Shown one piece after another: positions 1-15,000 of a stretch of 41,159 bases of DNA. The position numbers were made by a program, and so were the translations under genes. Origin of the DNA: Hyphochytrium catenoides (taxonomy: Eukaryota; Sar; Hyphochytriomycetes; Hyphochytriales; Hyphochytriaceae); contig FLMG01003965.1 of NCBI GenBank assembly GCA_900088475.1, positions 1,413-42,571 on the forward strand, given 5' to 3'. The first letter of the stretch is position 1; the number at the start of each line of letters is the position of its first letter. The notes below the pieces were generated by a model. The model was not told the origin of the DNA. It made no database searches and was given only the letters and a program-made list of their open reading frames with translations.

Positions 1-3000
1 CCGAATAAAGAAGGTCTAAAGCCTTTTAAAAATGAGAAGCGGGTTTCCTACCTGTCAAGCGTCTTCTTTCCTGCCACGAGCACATCGAACAAAGGAGAGT
101 TGTTGTCCGAGGAGGAAAGACCGGCTAGGATCTTCAAGTCCGCTACCACCTCCATGTCCACACGGATCTGGTAGGGGCGCAGAGAGCAAGTGGTTAGTAA
201 GATTAGAAATAAAGGAAAAGACACGGCGACATCCCGCCTCGGTAACGAACGAGTGCCCAATTCTTTTTAGTCTGGCCCATGATCTGCCTTCCTTTGGTCC
301 GTCTCTCTCCATCTGACCTAAAACCGCCTGTTTTCTCTCCGTAATGAATGGCTGTCAGTGCATTGCCCGTACCATCTTCACATCCTGTGAGTTTGTGAGA
401 TTCTCTACTATGAGATAGGTAGAGAAGTATCCAAGCCTATCCCTTAGAAAGTAGAGAGTGATGTTATGATAAGGCTGGAGAGAATCCAGCACGCCCCGAT
501 CGCGGGAGAGCTGCAGCCACTCAGGTCTTTCTCTTCCGTTCTGCTCCAGCTGGTGGATGGTATACAACCGGTACTCCACAGTGCCTACCAAGGATTTGAG
601 TTATGCTTAGTAAAAACGGAGCGGCAGGATGGACTTCTGGACAGTTGAAGGAGAGAAGAGGGAGACTAACGCAGGTGCAGAGCAAGGACTGTTCTCCCTT
701 CTGGGTTTGATCTCTTACCTGTCGAGACCGGTAGCAACCTTTCCACTGTGATCTCCCACTCAACCATAGATCCTGCTCGCAGGGTTTGTTGTCCAATGTC
801 GACTGCATATCGGACGTTCTTCAATGTCCCGCCCTGTATGGGAGTGCAGCCGCGGAGCCCCAGAACAGGCAAGCGTCCGTTGCCTTCCTCTGTCTCCCCT
901 TCCAGTGCAGCCTCTGCTCCTCCTTCTGCTGCACCCCCAAAGGTCAGGTCAAGGGCATGGCTGCGATCCTGAAAGTGCTGAGAACCAGCAACAGCTTCGG
1001 AATTGCGTGCAAGGAGAAGCATCTCTGGGTTCTCTACCACCAGCTTCACGTCTACCTGGCCCTCTGTGTGGGATGAGGGAGGCGAGTCGGTGTCCCTAAT
1101 GATGATTGACATCCCTTCAAAGCGCTGAATCGCAGAAAGTGCCTCTTCCTGCACGATACGGAGACAAGCAAGGATAAGAATATTGGACTCTCAACGCAAA
1201 ACCTCGTCGGAGAAGGCACCGAAGGTCTATATGTGGCACATTAGGAGTATGAAGGGCAATGACCTTCACAAGAGACGTGATGGTCGAGGGAATAAATGAA
1301 AAGATGGTGCAGGGGCAACCGAACGCACCTCATTGCCATCTACCTCCCATGAGCCTGACCGGGAAGTTCTAGCCCTGCTCGGCGTATACCCGCTCGGGCA
1401 GAGCCTTACTGATATTTGCAAGGATTCTCCAGGCCTGATGCTGCCACTGGATGGTGTGGCCAGAGGCATCACTGTGTCCGTCGTGATAGATTTGCTATGG
1501 ACCCATCAAGAGGCAAAGGTGTGGGACAGCGAAGTGATGACAAAGACGTCGACGAATGATTAGCAATTATTCTTGTATGGGGGCTAACCATGCGTCAGAC
1601 CTAAGAAAGAGCAGTAGCAAAAGAAAAGGCATCTGTCTGCCTGCACACTGGCTTTCGATGACGCGCTGCAGTGATGGTTCACGGTGTTATAAACATGGTA
1701 AGACTTCCTCGGCCTTACCTTCCATCCACGGTGGAGACGTCAGAGCTGTCCAGAAGCAATTGTACTCCCCGGTGCCTTGCAGCTGTGGTGAGGATCTCGA
1801 AGTTCAGTGGGTGACTCTGACTCAGATTTTGAATCCAGAAGCTATCGGTATCACTGAGAAGAGCAAAAGAGGCAATAAGCATTGATGAGCGACTGCATGT
1901 TGACCGGGCAAGGAAGTAGCCGGCCATAAGCACTAAGCTTTCGGAGTAGACAGCACTAACCCAACCTTACCTCCTTAATCTGAGTAAACGGCGCACAAGA
2001 AGCCCCGGTTGAGAGCCAGCGACAAGCTCCTGATTGGCACCTGTCTCGCCTTCAGCTTGTCCTGCAGTGTTTCTGAGACCTGGCTTAGACCCTGCGATGT
2101 CGGAGGTGTCCATCCTTTTAGGACTCTGCAGATCGTGCTCGTCCTCCTCTCCCTATTCAATAGTAACGTCAGCGTGATTGACATTTAATAAAGGCATATT
2201 GACTGCCGTATCATAGCCTATGACGGACTAAATCTGCAGAGTAAAGAAAGCTCTCACAGCATTGTACACGGGGAAGAGGAAGAACGGGCAGATGAGTGCA
2301 GCCAAGCAGTTGATACCTCTTCCAACAAAGTCAGCACAGCTTGCCTAACATCCTCCACAGTGGTATAGAAATGGATGCTGCTTGAGGAGAGAGAGAAAGT
2401 CATGCCGGGCGTCAGCTCTCCCAATATCTTGAGGTCCTCTTGATATTCCCTCCCATGCTTCGCCAGCTGAGAGTCTGAGCTTGCTGGAGCTGGATTAAAG
2501 AGGTAACCGCCGTTAGGCGTCAGCTTCACAGCGGACAAGCCAATGGCTATTGTAGTGTTCCGGAAGAGCAGAAAGAGATTTCACAATATTGAGCGGAGAG
2601 AGGCGTAGCGGTAAAAGTAGGCCAAAGTATAATCATGCGCTACCCATGGTAATGCGGAGCCTTCCCAGTGCTAGTGAACAATTCTGAGCGATGCTTTCGT
2701 CCTGGATGTCTCGCGCGGCCTCTCCGGTTCGACTATTTGCTTCTAGATTCACTGATGAGGGAGATGACGGGAGAGAGTGAGGGAAGCTGATGTGCGGACA
2801 GAGATGGCGAAAGTCAGTTAAGCTGTGAAGGCGCGGCTTACGTCGGGAGTTTCTTCTAAGCACCTGCCCATCTGCTGCTCCATCAGCAGCTAAGAGGCAC
2901 CAGATGATTAGTGTACAGGACCAGAAAAATCTTTCTCTCGTCTTCAACGTCCTCCCGCCTTACCTTGGATTGCGGTCCGTTCTCCTTCGATAGGTGAAGC

Positions 3001-6000
3001 CTCAAGCTGAACATCCGCGTTTCCTGCTTCTAGCAATAGACTTGAATTAGCTCCCGTGGCTTGAGCCCGTGGCACCGTCACTCCATGTTCCTCATCCAGC
3101 GTTTTGAGGTTTGCTACCCTTGTAGGCGTAAAAGTTCCAGGTTTTCCCTTCTTTCCCACCTTACGCTCTACATTGTCTCTCCGACTTCTTGAAAGGCTTA
3201 TTTCGCCCTTGAACTACCCTGCAAAGTGCCTCCCACGTCAAAGTCTAGTGTTTGGCTTACCATCCAGAGTGTTGCCCATGAGAGGCATGCACTGCCTTAT
3301 GATATCAGATGTCAGACGGGCGTGAGGGCTCGCTCGACAAACTACCCGAACGTCTATCCGCTCATTAGGAGCCAAAGTGGTGCGGGTGAGGGGCGTGTTC
3401 GAAGAACGAGACAACGTTTCGAGCTCAAGAATATCCTGGAAGAGCGGGTACAGCCCAAGAGAAGAGGTGTTATTAGACTCTTGATCAGCGACCACTCTAA
3501 GAGCCAGCAAAGGATCGCGGGTTACACATGTTTAAGGAGAGACAGAACTACTTTCGAACTGCTTTGATACGTACCCGGACCAGCTCTGCCTCTGCGACGT
3601 CAAACCGTACTTCGAGATCTTCGTCGAAGACATTGCGGACAGAGAACCACACGTTGCATGCAAGAGGATGCGACGAAGGGCTCGGCGGCACGACGAGCGT
3701 TGGAAGCACAATGGCATTGGGCTCATGGACCTAGAGCAAAGCGTAAGAGGAAGAGTCGGTGTGTTAACGTCCTATCCTCCCTTCGGCTCTATTTGAGAGA
3801 GTAAGAGAGCGGTCTAGCTCTTGGGTGGAGCCTAACAATTTGCCCGGCATTCTTTTCAGTCTTTTCGCCTACCTAATCTCTTCTTACCTTATGAGTGAGG
3901 GTGTCGTTGTCATGGAAATGTATGGAGAGGAGTCGACTGATCACCTCCGCCTCCACTCGAACCTTTCCGATGTTTGTAGGCGTGTCATAGTTCAAGAAAG
4001 AAATCTGGTATCTACAAACCAGACAGGCACAAGGTTAGAGCAACGTACGGAGAGAAGCTCGACAGTGCCAGAAGTGAGAATATAAAAGATAACATCAATA
4101 CTGAGCCAATGTGACACATGATACAGAGTGAGATCTGCAAAGCATCAAAGTGTGATTGCTTAAACGCTGCCTGACAGTAAAGTTAAGCAATCCTTGGACA
4201 TTCAAAATGGACGGCGAGCAAGAGTGAAAAGAGCAATTAAATCAGAAGGCTAGATCTCTTACCTTCTTAGATCTGCAGTTTTCTTCCGCGATGTGGTCTT
4301 CAGCTGAAACCTCAATTTGCAGCTATCCTGAGCCCTCAAACACCAGATGCGAGGACCTAAGCCATCTGGACGTCGATTCAGGGCAAGGATGGAGAGGTCT
4401 CGCAATGCCGGAAAGGCCTTCTGGTGGGAGGAGGTCGGGACGATTTCGCCTCCTGCTGCTGGATATTGTGAAGGCAGAATTAGTCAGGGGAAAGAAGAGA
4501 AGAGCTGGAGAGTTGAGGATAGGGAATAGAATGTAAACGTCAGGGGACAAGGAAGAAACAGTTACAACGTGGAAGACACAGCGACTCCTGTCGGCTGGCT
4601 TTTTCTATCTTTCCCTCTCTCTATTCCACTTCTTCTGTTATCTCTTACCCTCGCTTCTAATTACACTTGAGTCTCTGTCCGCTCCAAGGAAGTTAAGGTC
4701 TGGATGTAAGGTGCTTATTCCAAACCAAAGGCTTGCGTTTGAGATATTCTGCACAGCCACTGAGAACTCTTTTGGTGCCCATTGATCAACATATCCAACT
4801 TTGCCCAGGGTGATAAGAGAGTGAGAGAGTTCTAACAGGGGTCGGCAGTAGCTGCCAGAGAGAGACACCACCTTCGCGACGTGCTTGAGCTGCGCTTGAA
4901 GAGGAGAAGCACTGTCCACAGAAGAGTCTCCCAATCCACCCTTAGCTCCACTCGTCCGAAGGAATGCGAGAATGCCCCTAAACGGTACCGTCCTCCCTGC
5001 CAGCACCGACTCGGTAGGAAGTAATTGCGTTCTAGCAAGCCATTGGAAACGTAGACGGACACAAACTGTCTCTCCTGGTTCTAGTGTGTAAGGAGATGCG
5101 CAAGTGCGAAGGACATCCACAGCTGAGGGGGCAACTCCTCCGACCCCGGGCTGTACGTCCAGCCAGTCCTCTGATGAAGCATCAGGGATACTACGAGTCC
5201 TCTCCTGACTTACTGGAGGACGCTTTTTGCTCTCTCCGTGTAGCAGCTTAGAGGTCAGGCGGCTACGCATTTTCTGCGAAAATCCCCGAAAGCCACCTGC
5301 TAAAGAAAGACGGTGAGGCATGCAAAAAAAAGCGAGTGTGCACAAAGAACTCTAGGCAAAGTGAGAGGACCTCCGAAGGGCAGCCATTCAGATAAACCTA
5401 CAAATGGGTTACCACTACGAAGGGAAAGTACACTTCTAACAGTTGCCCTACCGGTGCTTTCAGGAACTTTGGCTGCCTGTTCTACCGCCCTAACCACTTC
5501 CCAACGAATCTGCAGAGGAAGATTGCTCATAGCTTGTAGCACTACGGCCTCTCCAGATACATTGGTAAGAGAGAATGTCCGGCGTCTTTCCCCTTCGGCA
5601 GGCTCCTGGCCTGGTTCCTTCTCTCTGTAGGAGTGAATATGAGAGTCGAAGATATAGAAGTGCCGCCGGCCAGACTCTGCAGAGTGGCTCTCCAGCGCAG
5701 CCAACGAAGGACCCAGAGCAGCCTGCACGGGATGAGACCCGGGGCCGCCAGCTGGGCTGGAGCCAAGCGGGAAGGCACCTCCCGTCGCCGACACCGACGC
5801 AGTCCGCGGTAGACTAAGTACTGGGACAGCGCCGAGATCTAGGTAGGCCCCAAGAGCATTGTTCTGTGCGAAAAAGGTAACATTGGATGTCAACAGCGTG
5901 GAAGAAGAGCGAAAGTGTCAGACTGGCCTCTGTCTCTACAGCTACTCGACGCCTCACTGTAGACGTACCTCAGAACTGGCAGTAAGTGATGAAAGCAGCG

Positions 6001-9000
6001 ACCCATCATCCACAAATAGTCGAACGTCCACGAACGAGATCTGGCCAGGACAGGAGACATTTTCGATAACCAGCCGCCTTTGTAGCAGCCCCGCGCGGGC
6101 CGATGATACCTGAAAATGGAGCTCTTTGCTGCAGCCGCCACGGATCACACCTGGAAGTGGCAAGGTAAAATTGAATTAAACGAGAGCTATCTTTCATTTT
6201 CCTGGGACATCTTTACATCCCTCCTCCCTGTTTCCAAGTTCCTCCTTTTCATGCTAGTCCCAACCCATAGTTCTCTAGTGACTGCCACGGTCCCTCTTCG
6301 CCCAGAGACCACCTAGACCTACTGACTGCATGCCACCCTCTTTCTCCTACTTCTAACAGTTGGGCCTATCACAATCTGTTTTTCCCTTTGGTTAGCGCAC
6401 CTGAAGACTCGTGCAGTGTTAGCTCTAACTCGTCCCCGGCATCAAAGTCCGCAACGTTCTCTACCCTAACACGATATTCTAGCTGCAGCTGGCGGTTCAG
6501 ATTTTGGAGTTGAAAACTGCCAGCGAGGCAACTCTGACTAGGACTGGCCTGGACACCAGCCGTCGTGCCGCTGCTTCTCCTTTCTTTCTTTGCCTGTTTC
6601 CCTCCTCCTTTCTCTCCTTTCTTTTGATTAGAGAGAGCGTTATGTAGTTCCTTCAGAGGAATGCTCCCAAGGTTGATGAACGACGGGCTTACTGCCATCA
6701 AACTTATGCCTGCCAGCGCCCGAAAGGCAATTGTAAACTCAGCAGTCTTGTCTACCATGCTTGGGACGATATCTTCTGCACCTTCAACTCCCGGTTCTCT
6801 GCCGACCACCTCTTCCTCCGAAAGAACAGTCATCACTTTCTCCATAGACACTTTGATACCTCCTACCAACTCTCGACAGGAACCCGTTCTGAACTCTTCA
6901 GCGAAGAGCCGAGGCTGTAGTGCTATGTAGATTTTGGTGCTCTCATGAGGAGGAAGACGCATTCTGCTTACCTCCTGTTGAAGCTCCTTGTCTGCAAAGA
7001 CATAGCACTGCTTCTGAAGGTTGCTCTTGGCAGTCAGTAGGATAGGACTCTCGGTCACATTCTTTAGCGTCAAATCTACCACTTTCGGGAAGGGAGACCA
7101 AGCACCCGCGGTACTCTCCCCAGTTGTCGCCCCAGCGGCGACGCCAACGGCTTCTCCATCTTCTCCACTTCTGGGTCTTACGTAGACGTGTCCTATATCC
7201 AATGTCTCTAGTTTGCCTGTGCAAGTGGGGTCCAAACTGGGCACGTGTATCATGATAGGGTTGGATACAGAGAGATAGACGGTAACCGTAGCCTGGTCGG
7301 AGCGATTGGTCAAATTTCGTACGAGAATCTCTCGCACGTGTCGGCCAGGGGTGGTTGCCTTGACCATAAAGCTCACCGTTACCTCAGCTTTTGGAGCCAC
7401 AACTAACGTCTTCTGATCCACTATAAGGTCAGATGGAGTACCCATGGGGGTTGTCGATGGTGTATGTGCAGGCGGCAGCGGCGGTGGCGAAGGACTGCCA
7501 CTGCTGTGCGCGGATTGCGAAGGAGGTGCTGAGACTGGCAACGACACAGCAGGAGAAGGTGAGGGAGAGCCTTTGACGAGTGGTATAATCACTACTCTGA
7601 CTTCGCTGTCTGAGTCATTGGCCACAACAAAGTGCCCGGGTACGAGGCTTTGAGCAATGTGCTTGCCCAGGTCAATCCTATGAGGTTTCACTGTGATCGG
7701 AGAAGCTAGAGGCACAATGGCACAAAGCGGGAGCCTCTTCGCTTGTATGGCGGTGTTCAAGGGCTTCACGACTAACATTCCCAAATCTACGATACCGCTG
7801 TGTGACGGCGGCAAAGCGGCACCAGCCCACTGCAGATGCAATGAGATGATGGCCCCTGGTTCTAGGCGTAGAATGAGGGTCTGCAGCAGACCTCTTCCCG
7901 GACGTGGAGAGGGCAAACGTGTGGCGCTCGAAGGACTTATAACTCCAGACCGCAGGACAGACAGCAACGTAGAAGCGTCTGCTTTGGGTTCTCTGTCCAC
8001 CCCGTCAGACCTGGCTCTCACGCTCTCGCCCTGACGATCGGGAAAAAATTTCACCATACGGGCGGCACTCTGGTCATTTGCGCTGCCTTGGGGGAGAGGA
8101 GAGTCGATAGTCGAGATAACCGCCGAAGGGGGATCCACTTCGTAATACAGAGGATACGGGAGAGGCCTTTCCGCAAAGACATCATTATGCCCTCGAACGC
8201 GCACCCACAGCGTTAGAGGTTCCGGGGAGGTGTTATTGCTCTTGATAGTTACGGTGGAGGATGAAGCGGACAAAGAGGCAGAGGAAAGAGAGGAGGGCTG
8301 TGCCGTATCGGTCCAGATGTAGACACAGGTGTTCAGGCGGCTTAGCTCTATTGAACTAGCCGCTCCCTGTAACCCAGGCAAGCTCTGTCGACTGTCAGAA
8401 GGTATTTTTGATATGGCTTCAACAGTGAAATGACCCAGCGAAGGAGACGAAGCAGCGTCAGGAAGAGGGCTATCGATCGCGTCGGGAAGCTTTGACGGCT
8501 CAGTATCCGTAGGGGGAAGGATGAGAGAGGCACGCTTGAAAGGTTTGCCTGTAGCTCGAGCGTATGCCTCCTCTCCCGCTTTGCCCGACGAAAAGATGTC
8601 TGCTACGTACTGCAGCTCCTTGATGACATCCTACGTGCACCGAGTACAAAAGGAGAAGCGACAGCGGTCAGAGACACCCAGAGGTACGATACCCTTCGTT
8701 AATTGGTGGCTAAAAGAGCAAGGAAGGACAGGAACAGCCTTTCTGAAAGGGCAAGGAGATGATGGAACGCCAGGAGGTGAAATCACAAGGAAACAATCCG
8801 CTAAGGTGACATCTTTGAACCTAAATACCTTGTTCTTGGTCTCATAGAGAAAGAGCACCCCACGACCTCGCAACGCTCCTTCTAGCGTGGGCTCGGCATC
8901 TTCCTCTCCTTCCTTTGAGGCTCTTCTTTCCTGCGACTGTCTCCAATCCTCAATGACTGGAGTCGACTCCGATGTTGCCGAGCGGAAGATGACGCTTGCA

Positions 9001-12000
9001 ATGACGTAGCCAACCTCCTCCCCCTTAAGGGAGAATTTGAGAAGGTTTACCTTGGACGTCTGCGATGGTTTGGAAGATTGCGCCATAGGAGACGATTCCT
9101 TCGATTCCGAGGCAGATTGAGCCTCTCCACCATCCTCCTCCTCATCTTCTGCATTCTGTGAAGCTCCAGATCCGTCTGTCTTCCAATCAGTGGGCTCGGC
9201 CGGGTCTGAATGGAGGAGAGCACGCAAGTCGGCAATCTTTCCCTTCAGGAGCTTCATTTTCTCAGACTTTTTCTTAGTGGTGGCGATGCGCAGCTTGTGC
9301 TCCAACTTTTCCAGCTCTTCTTCTAACTTCTGCTCCTGAACCTGAGCAACATGGGATGCGGGGAATAGTATCTGATAAGGCTGGCTAGTTCGTTGTTAAG
9401 GATAGGAGCAATGGTATGTAGATAGGCTTGGATGTCATCCTTCAAACATCGCGTGCTCACCTGAGATATAGCGCTTCCTCCAGTCGTGTCGAGATTGAAA
9501 GCAAAGTCTGGAATTATATTCTTAGAGCTGCAGACGAATAGTGACGGATCAACCTGTATAGCGTATTCTCTCCGCTTCTTGCTCGTGTTTCTGATAGCTA
9601 TCCTCAGTTCCTTGCACTTTTCCCCTAGAATGCACGCTCCCAAGGATAGGGTCTGCCCAGCTTGCGGAAGAACAAAGGTGTCAGGCTTAAGAACGCGAGC
9701 CTTGATGGTGATGACTTGCGTATTTGACGGGTCTTCAATGTTGATGAAGGCCAGAGTTTCTTCGAAACGCCCAGCTAGAGTTGGTTGGAAGACGAACTGG
9801 ACATCTTTGAAACCAAAGGGCCGCACGACGCCAATGCGCCCATCATTGATGGTAAGGAAGCCGGAGGAAATGCTACCGGTCTTTGTGACCTGCGCCCGCC
9901 AGCCCAGTGGTCAGTAAGAGTAGGAAAAGCAATAGCACCAGAAGTAAAAGAGGAAACGATAGCGGAAGGATATGGAAAAAAAGAGGGATGACGACGAGGC
10001 AGATGTACAAAGAGAGCAAGAGACTGCCACAGAACGGGGCTTTCTCCCTAGAAAGAGAACAAATGTTCAGACTTTGTAAGGTAGACTTTTGCCTCTCGCC
10101 CTGCATCGCCAACGGGGGAGACACGAGAAGACCGAGTTAATTCGACCTACCTTATAGAGTAGCGGCACTGCTGATCTATTGGTAACCCTGACACTTTTGC
10201 ACTGGCTCTCCGTCGTTGTCATGCGACCTAAATTGATATTCTTTTGATTGATGGACATCATTGACCGAGAAACCTTGGCTCGCACAAGCAGCTCTCTAAC
10301 GCGTAACGGCTCCCCATCATTCGCAGCACTCTCTTCCCCATCACTCTGCTGCACACTTTGACCGTCGCTTGTCCCCTCTCCTGAGTTGAATGGGGTGCTG
10401 TGTCCGCCTGTTGTCTGGTTGAGCTTCACCAATGAAGGAGGGAGGTCGTTTGTTGTTATATCCAGCAACCGAATGAAAATCTTGCTTTTCTCTGTCTGTA
10501 CGGCGTGAGGGTCAACCTCATGCTGGTCTTGCGATGGACCATACACAGCGACAATGGTCTGGTCCGCCTGCATTCGAGATTACGCCTGCGTGAGAAAGGG
10601 AAAGGTATGTTGACACGCTTACGAACACTCAGGGTATACCTCGGCTTCTAGTTCAACTATGTCCTCAAGTGAGGACAGCGGTGTTAGTCTGCCCTCTTTG
10701 ATAGCGCGGTCCAGTTCTGTTTGTCTGCAAGATAAGGCATTGAAGGAAGTTCATTAGGAGCAGTGAGCATATCTAAGGTCATGGAGCTGAAGCACATAAA
10801 GAGTGAGTGCCGGAGAGAAGGGGATGTAAGGGAGAGTTGCTGAATGCTTCCTGTTACCTATTGGAGGTACTTTTAACTAGCCGCTCCTCCTCCTCTGGTC
10901 CTAAAGGGCGATTAGGCACCTTTAGCTCAAAGTCACTGGCCAACTCCAAGATGCTTGCGAGCTGGTCTGTGACTGCGGAAAAAGCACGCCCCTGGCTCTG
11001 CCCTCCTCTCTCTCTTTCTGTTGCAAGTCTTTCTCCTACGTCCATGCTATTGACACTTTCCAGAGACGCCACGCTACTGTGCCGCGATATCAATGCAGCG
11101 GAACTTGACGGAACGGCAGACGCAAGCGAAGGGGGAGGAACGCCTCCTAAGGGATCTACTCCGTCCCTAGCCCCTATAGAGGAGCTGAAGAAATAGTGGA
11201 TGTATGTCAGGAAAGTCAATACAATAACAATAACAGTCCGGAGGATAAGAACTCGAATTTGGCCTGTTGCTCAAAGATCATCCATGTGATCGCCATGGAA
11301 GAGCAACAGATAAAGATGAACTTGATAACCAAAGGAGGTGGCTCTAAAAGGTGGCAAGCACGTGCGGATTCGCACAATCAAATTAGTCAACAGTCGACAC
11401 ACCCTTGCGATATTCCAGAAGTTAACTCCCTCACAAATGGCGCCATGGAGACCACCAAGTTGTTGTCACTTCCATTCCGAAAGAGGTTACGGCGTCTGGG
11501 GTTCCTTAGGGTGGGGGTCTAACACGATAGACCGATATGTAATGGCGAGAATGTGAGTATTGGCTTATATCCAGCTCCACTCTCTGTAGCTCTGTAGGAC
11601 GCGACATCTGCCTATGACCGCTTAACCTACCTCGGTAGAGATTCTGGTGCCTGGCGGTGAGCCGCGGACGGGAGATGGCTCCGGACCATTGGTGACGCTC
11701 TCTGAACGCTTCCGGTTTTGGTTGCTGAAAGTAGAATTCTGTCCTGAAGCCGGTGGCTTGGACTTTGTCCCCATCATCTGCTCCCCAATGCTTTCTAACC
11801 AGTTCTCCTTGCGAGTCCCAGGAAACCATCTATTCGAGCAAAGCAGATTAGAAAATTGATTTGAAGCATTACCGCTGGCCTAGGGCGACCTGAGCCGATT
11901 TTAGAACTCATCTTAGCTCACGTTGAGCAACGACTAACAGCCAGAACACCTATGTAAAAACTGGAGAATGCGAGAGGTTTTACAGTCTTCATCTAACCTG

Positions 12001-15000
12001 GAATCTTGGCCAGTGAGAGCATTCGGGGAGTAGTCATCTCCCTTGTCTTTCACACGGTCACTGGAGTTAACCATATATAGTACGAGGTCCGTACTGGATG
12101 GCTGAAGTCGGATCCTTAGAGGCTAAGACAACAAATCCAGAAGATAACGTGAGAAGACGCCGTGTTCTTACGTGTTGGATCATGTACGACAGCACGAATG
12201 GCAAAGGACAATTCTTATAAGACAACTTCTCGCCCCACGATCCATCGCATTAATCTATTCTTTGAGCAACCCTCTGACTACCAGCCCGTAATTTATCAAC
12301 AATTTTGCGCTATTGTCACCCCACGGGCTTACGTGTTTCTGTAAGTTTCTTAGGGAGAACGTCCTGAGCGCACAGCTGCCTACCACCGCGTGATCAAAGT
12401 AGATCTGGGGACTCCTGAACCTGACAAAGAAAGGCAAGAGAAATCCAGTCCATCAGAGGAGCAAAAAGAGATTAAACTCTATTCAGAAACCCAACAGAAC
12501 TATATGTCTACTAAGAGTCGCCAAACTAGGAAGAGCCATAATATCCCCCATATTGACTCTTGTGGAAAGTGCACGCCGCAGTAAGCCCTGCGCTACTCAA
12601 GAAGAGAGATTACAGTCCAGTTGTCTCTGACCTATTGTTCGTGGATAGCTTGTAGAATAGCGAGTGGTAGATGACATGCTGCGTATCCATATTGCAGGAG
12701 CGCACCTCAACAACGGGTCGATTCCATTTGTTACGTCTGTTGAAGATCGAGATCTTCCTCCGATAGTTCAAATTTATACTACGCGGAACCAGCTCCACCT
12801 GTAAAATAGCAAAGCGATCGACCAAACAGCAGTATGCGCAAAAGATCAGCAAGAGGTGGAATGACAGGACCACAACAAAGAAAGGGGGAGAGGAGGTAAG
12901 GTCAATAGCCAACAATAGGATAAAACGAAACTACTTCCTGACCTTTAGCTCGTAAGGTTGCTTCGGGGGTATGACGATGGATTCTAATGTTTTCACGATC
13001 ACGACCCGAGAGTTAACACGCGGGGTGATCAAGGCGGGCAGTTCGGACAAATTTTTGATCTGACAGCTTAGCGTCTTGTATTCTCCAATGTTGCAGTCTC
13101 CAAAGTTTAGGACAGGCGGGTTGATCGTCACCACAGAGGTGCACGTGCGAGCGCGAACCGAGAGCATACGTCCCAACGAGTCATCGAAGTCGAGCTGTGT
13201 CATCGCAGATGATTTTTAGAAGGTCGTGCAGGAGAGAGCACAAAAACAACGCTCGAAGGCATGAGCCTACGATGAGAACACTTAACAAGCCTGAGCGCTA
13301 AACCTTGATAGATAAGAGGTGGACCGAGGTCCAGCATTAGCCGACTCAAGGACAAGAGAGATAAGCAAAGCGGTTAACAGAAACGGCACAAGAGCGAAAT
13401 ACAGTGAAGAAAGGAAAGGCTGTAGGGTTTTGCCATTCACCTTCTGTGCCTGCTGCCACACGCCTTTGACTTCTCTGCATCGGATAAAAATGCGAAAGGC
13501 TTGACGGACTAGCCGTCCAATCCTAGGGTCCACATCTGAGCTGCTTGGTGCCGTGCTACCCGGTCCGGTCAGATTACCCTCAGCTCCCCCCACCCCGACA
13601 GGGTCAGGGTGTTGTGGGCAGTACCAGAGGATAATGGTTCTCTCTACGCCCGGAGCCAGAGTCAGCTCTTCTATCCGATATTTGCTCTTCGCTTTATTCC
13701 AAGAGCTGTCAGAAGACGAGGCGGAGAACACACTAGCAAGAGGACGCGGCGGCGGATTATATGCGAAGTTCGGCTTGTCTGCTCTGGATTCCTTAGGCAT
13801 CCCTTGCACTCGGTCTCTCGTCCCATGATTCAATGACTTCCCAATCTCTTGGCCACGCTTCGTCTCCGCCATAGACTTCCGGGGACTGCTCGAAGGCTTT
13901 TCAGTGTGTCCTGCAGCTCCTTTTTCCTCAACTCCTGCCAATTCGCTGCCTTCACGGGAGCTCATCTGTGGAACGAGAGATCAATAAGTGGTAAGTTAGC
14001 ATAGGTGAAGGAGCAATAGTCCCCTAGGCCGCATAGGGCCGTAATCTACGCTGAAGTCGATAAATGGAGAGTTGACAACATATGGATAGTCGCAGGGCAG
14101 CAGCTTGCCTTTTTGTGATCAAACTCGTAGTCATCATCGCCGTCTTCTGGATCTGGATTGTCGTCCTCAGAGTTCTGCAGGTCGTAATTTTCTTCGACAT
14201 AATCGACCTTACTCAGCAAGATGCAGGCCAATTATGTTAGGTTGCTAAGCAGGACAGACAGCTATCAACCCAATCGAAGAACATATTAAGAAGGAAGCTT
14301 CAATAACCGAGGGAACAATACTCGTGGTGGAATAATGGGAAAACAGTGGCATGATATAGACGGTGCATTGAAGGCAGAGCTGCCTAGGTGGCTGACCTCG
14401 TTGCCCTCCACCTCATCATCACTGTCTCCATCTGGATCTAGAATATCCCTTAATCTCCTGCGCGTTGTGTCTTCCTCCTCCAGGCCCTCCTCTTCCTCAT
14501 CGTCCTCTTCTTCTATGAGGTCCTCGTCAAGCTCCTCATCCACCTCCTCTTCATACTTAGGTGTCTCCGTATTATCTGGATATGAAAAGGTGAAAGAGAC
14601 GACAGAAACGGCAAACGAATACCCAGCGGCTTTCAGCGATGGAGACGAGTATAGCAGCATCGCATACATCACTACCTCTTGCACTAGCCACAGCCTCAGG
14701 AGTTACCGCACCCATGTCCTGCCCATCACCGCTTGCCTGACTCTTCTTTATCGACCTGCGAGATTCCACGTGCTGCGCAAGCTCAAAGGTGACCTCTTTG
14801 GGTCTCTCTGATGAGAAGTGAAGGTGCAGCGCGACCTGGCTGGTGTTCCTGATTTGCAGTGTTTTGGCAACGTAGGTATCTGTGTAGATGTCGCCAAAGT
14901 GCAAGACACTGCCGTTCCCAAGGTCTCCCAAATTGAGTTCCCTTACAACGAGGCCCTCTCTATGTAGCTCTGTGGTGACAACCGTATGTATCGCTAGCGT

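Noticed and set aside
6661-8034. Several plus-strand frames of 69-113 residues
   Set aside because: They lie opposite the 2.2-kb coding exon of the giant gene and have no domain of their own.
14335-14811. 158-residue Ser-rich plus-strand frame
   Set aside because: It is the antisense of the acidic exons of the giant gene (E/D codons read as Ser-rich on the other strand).
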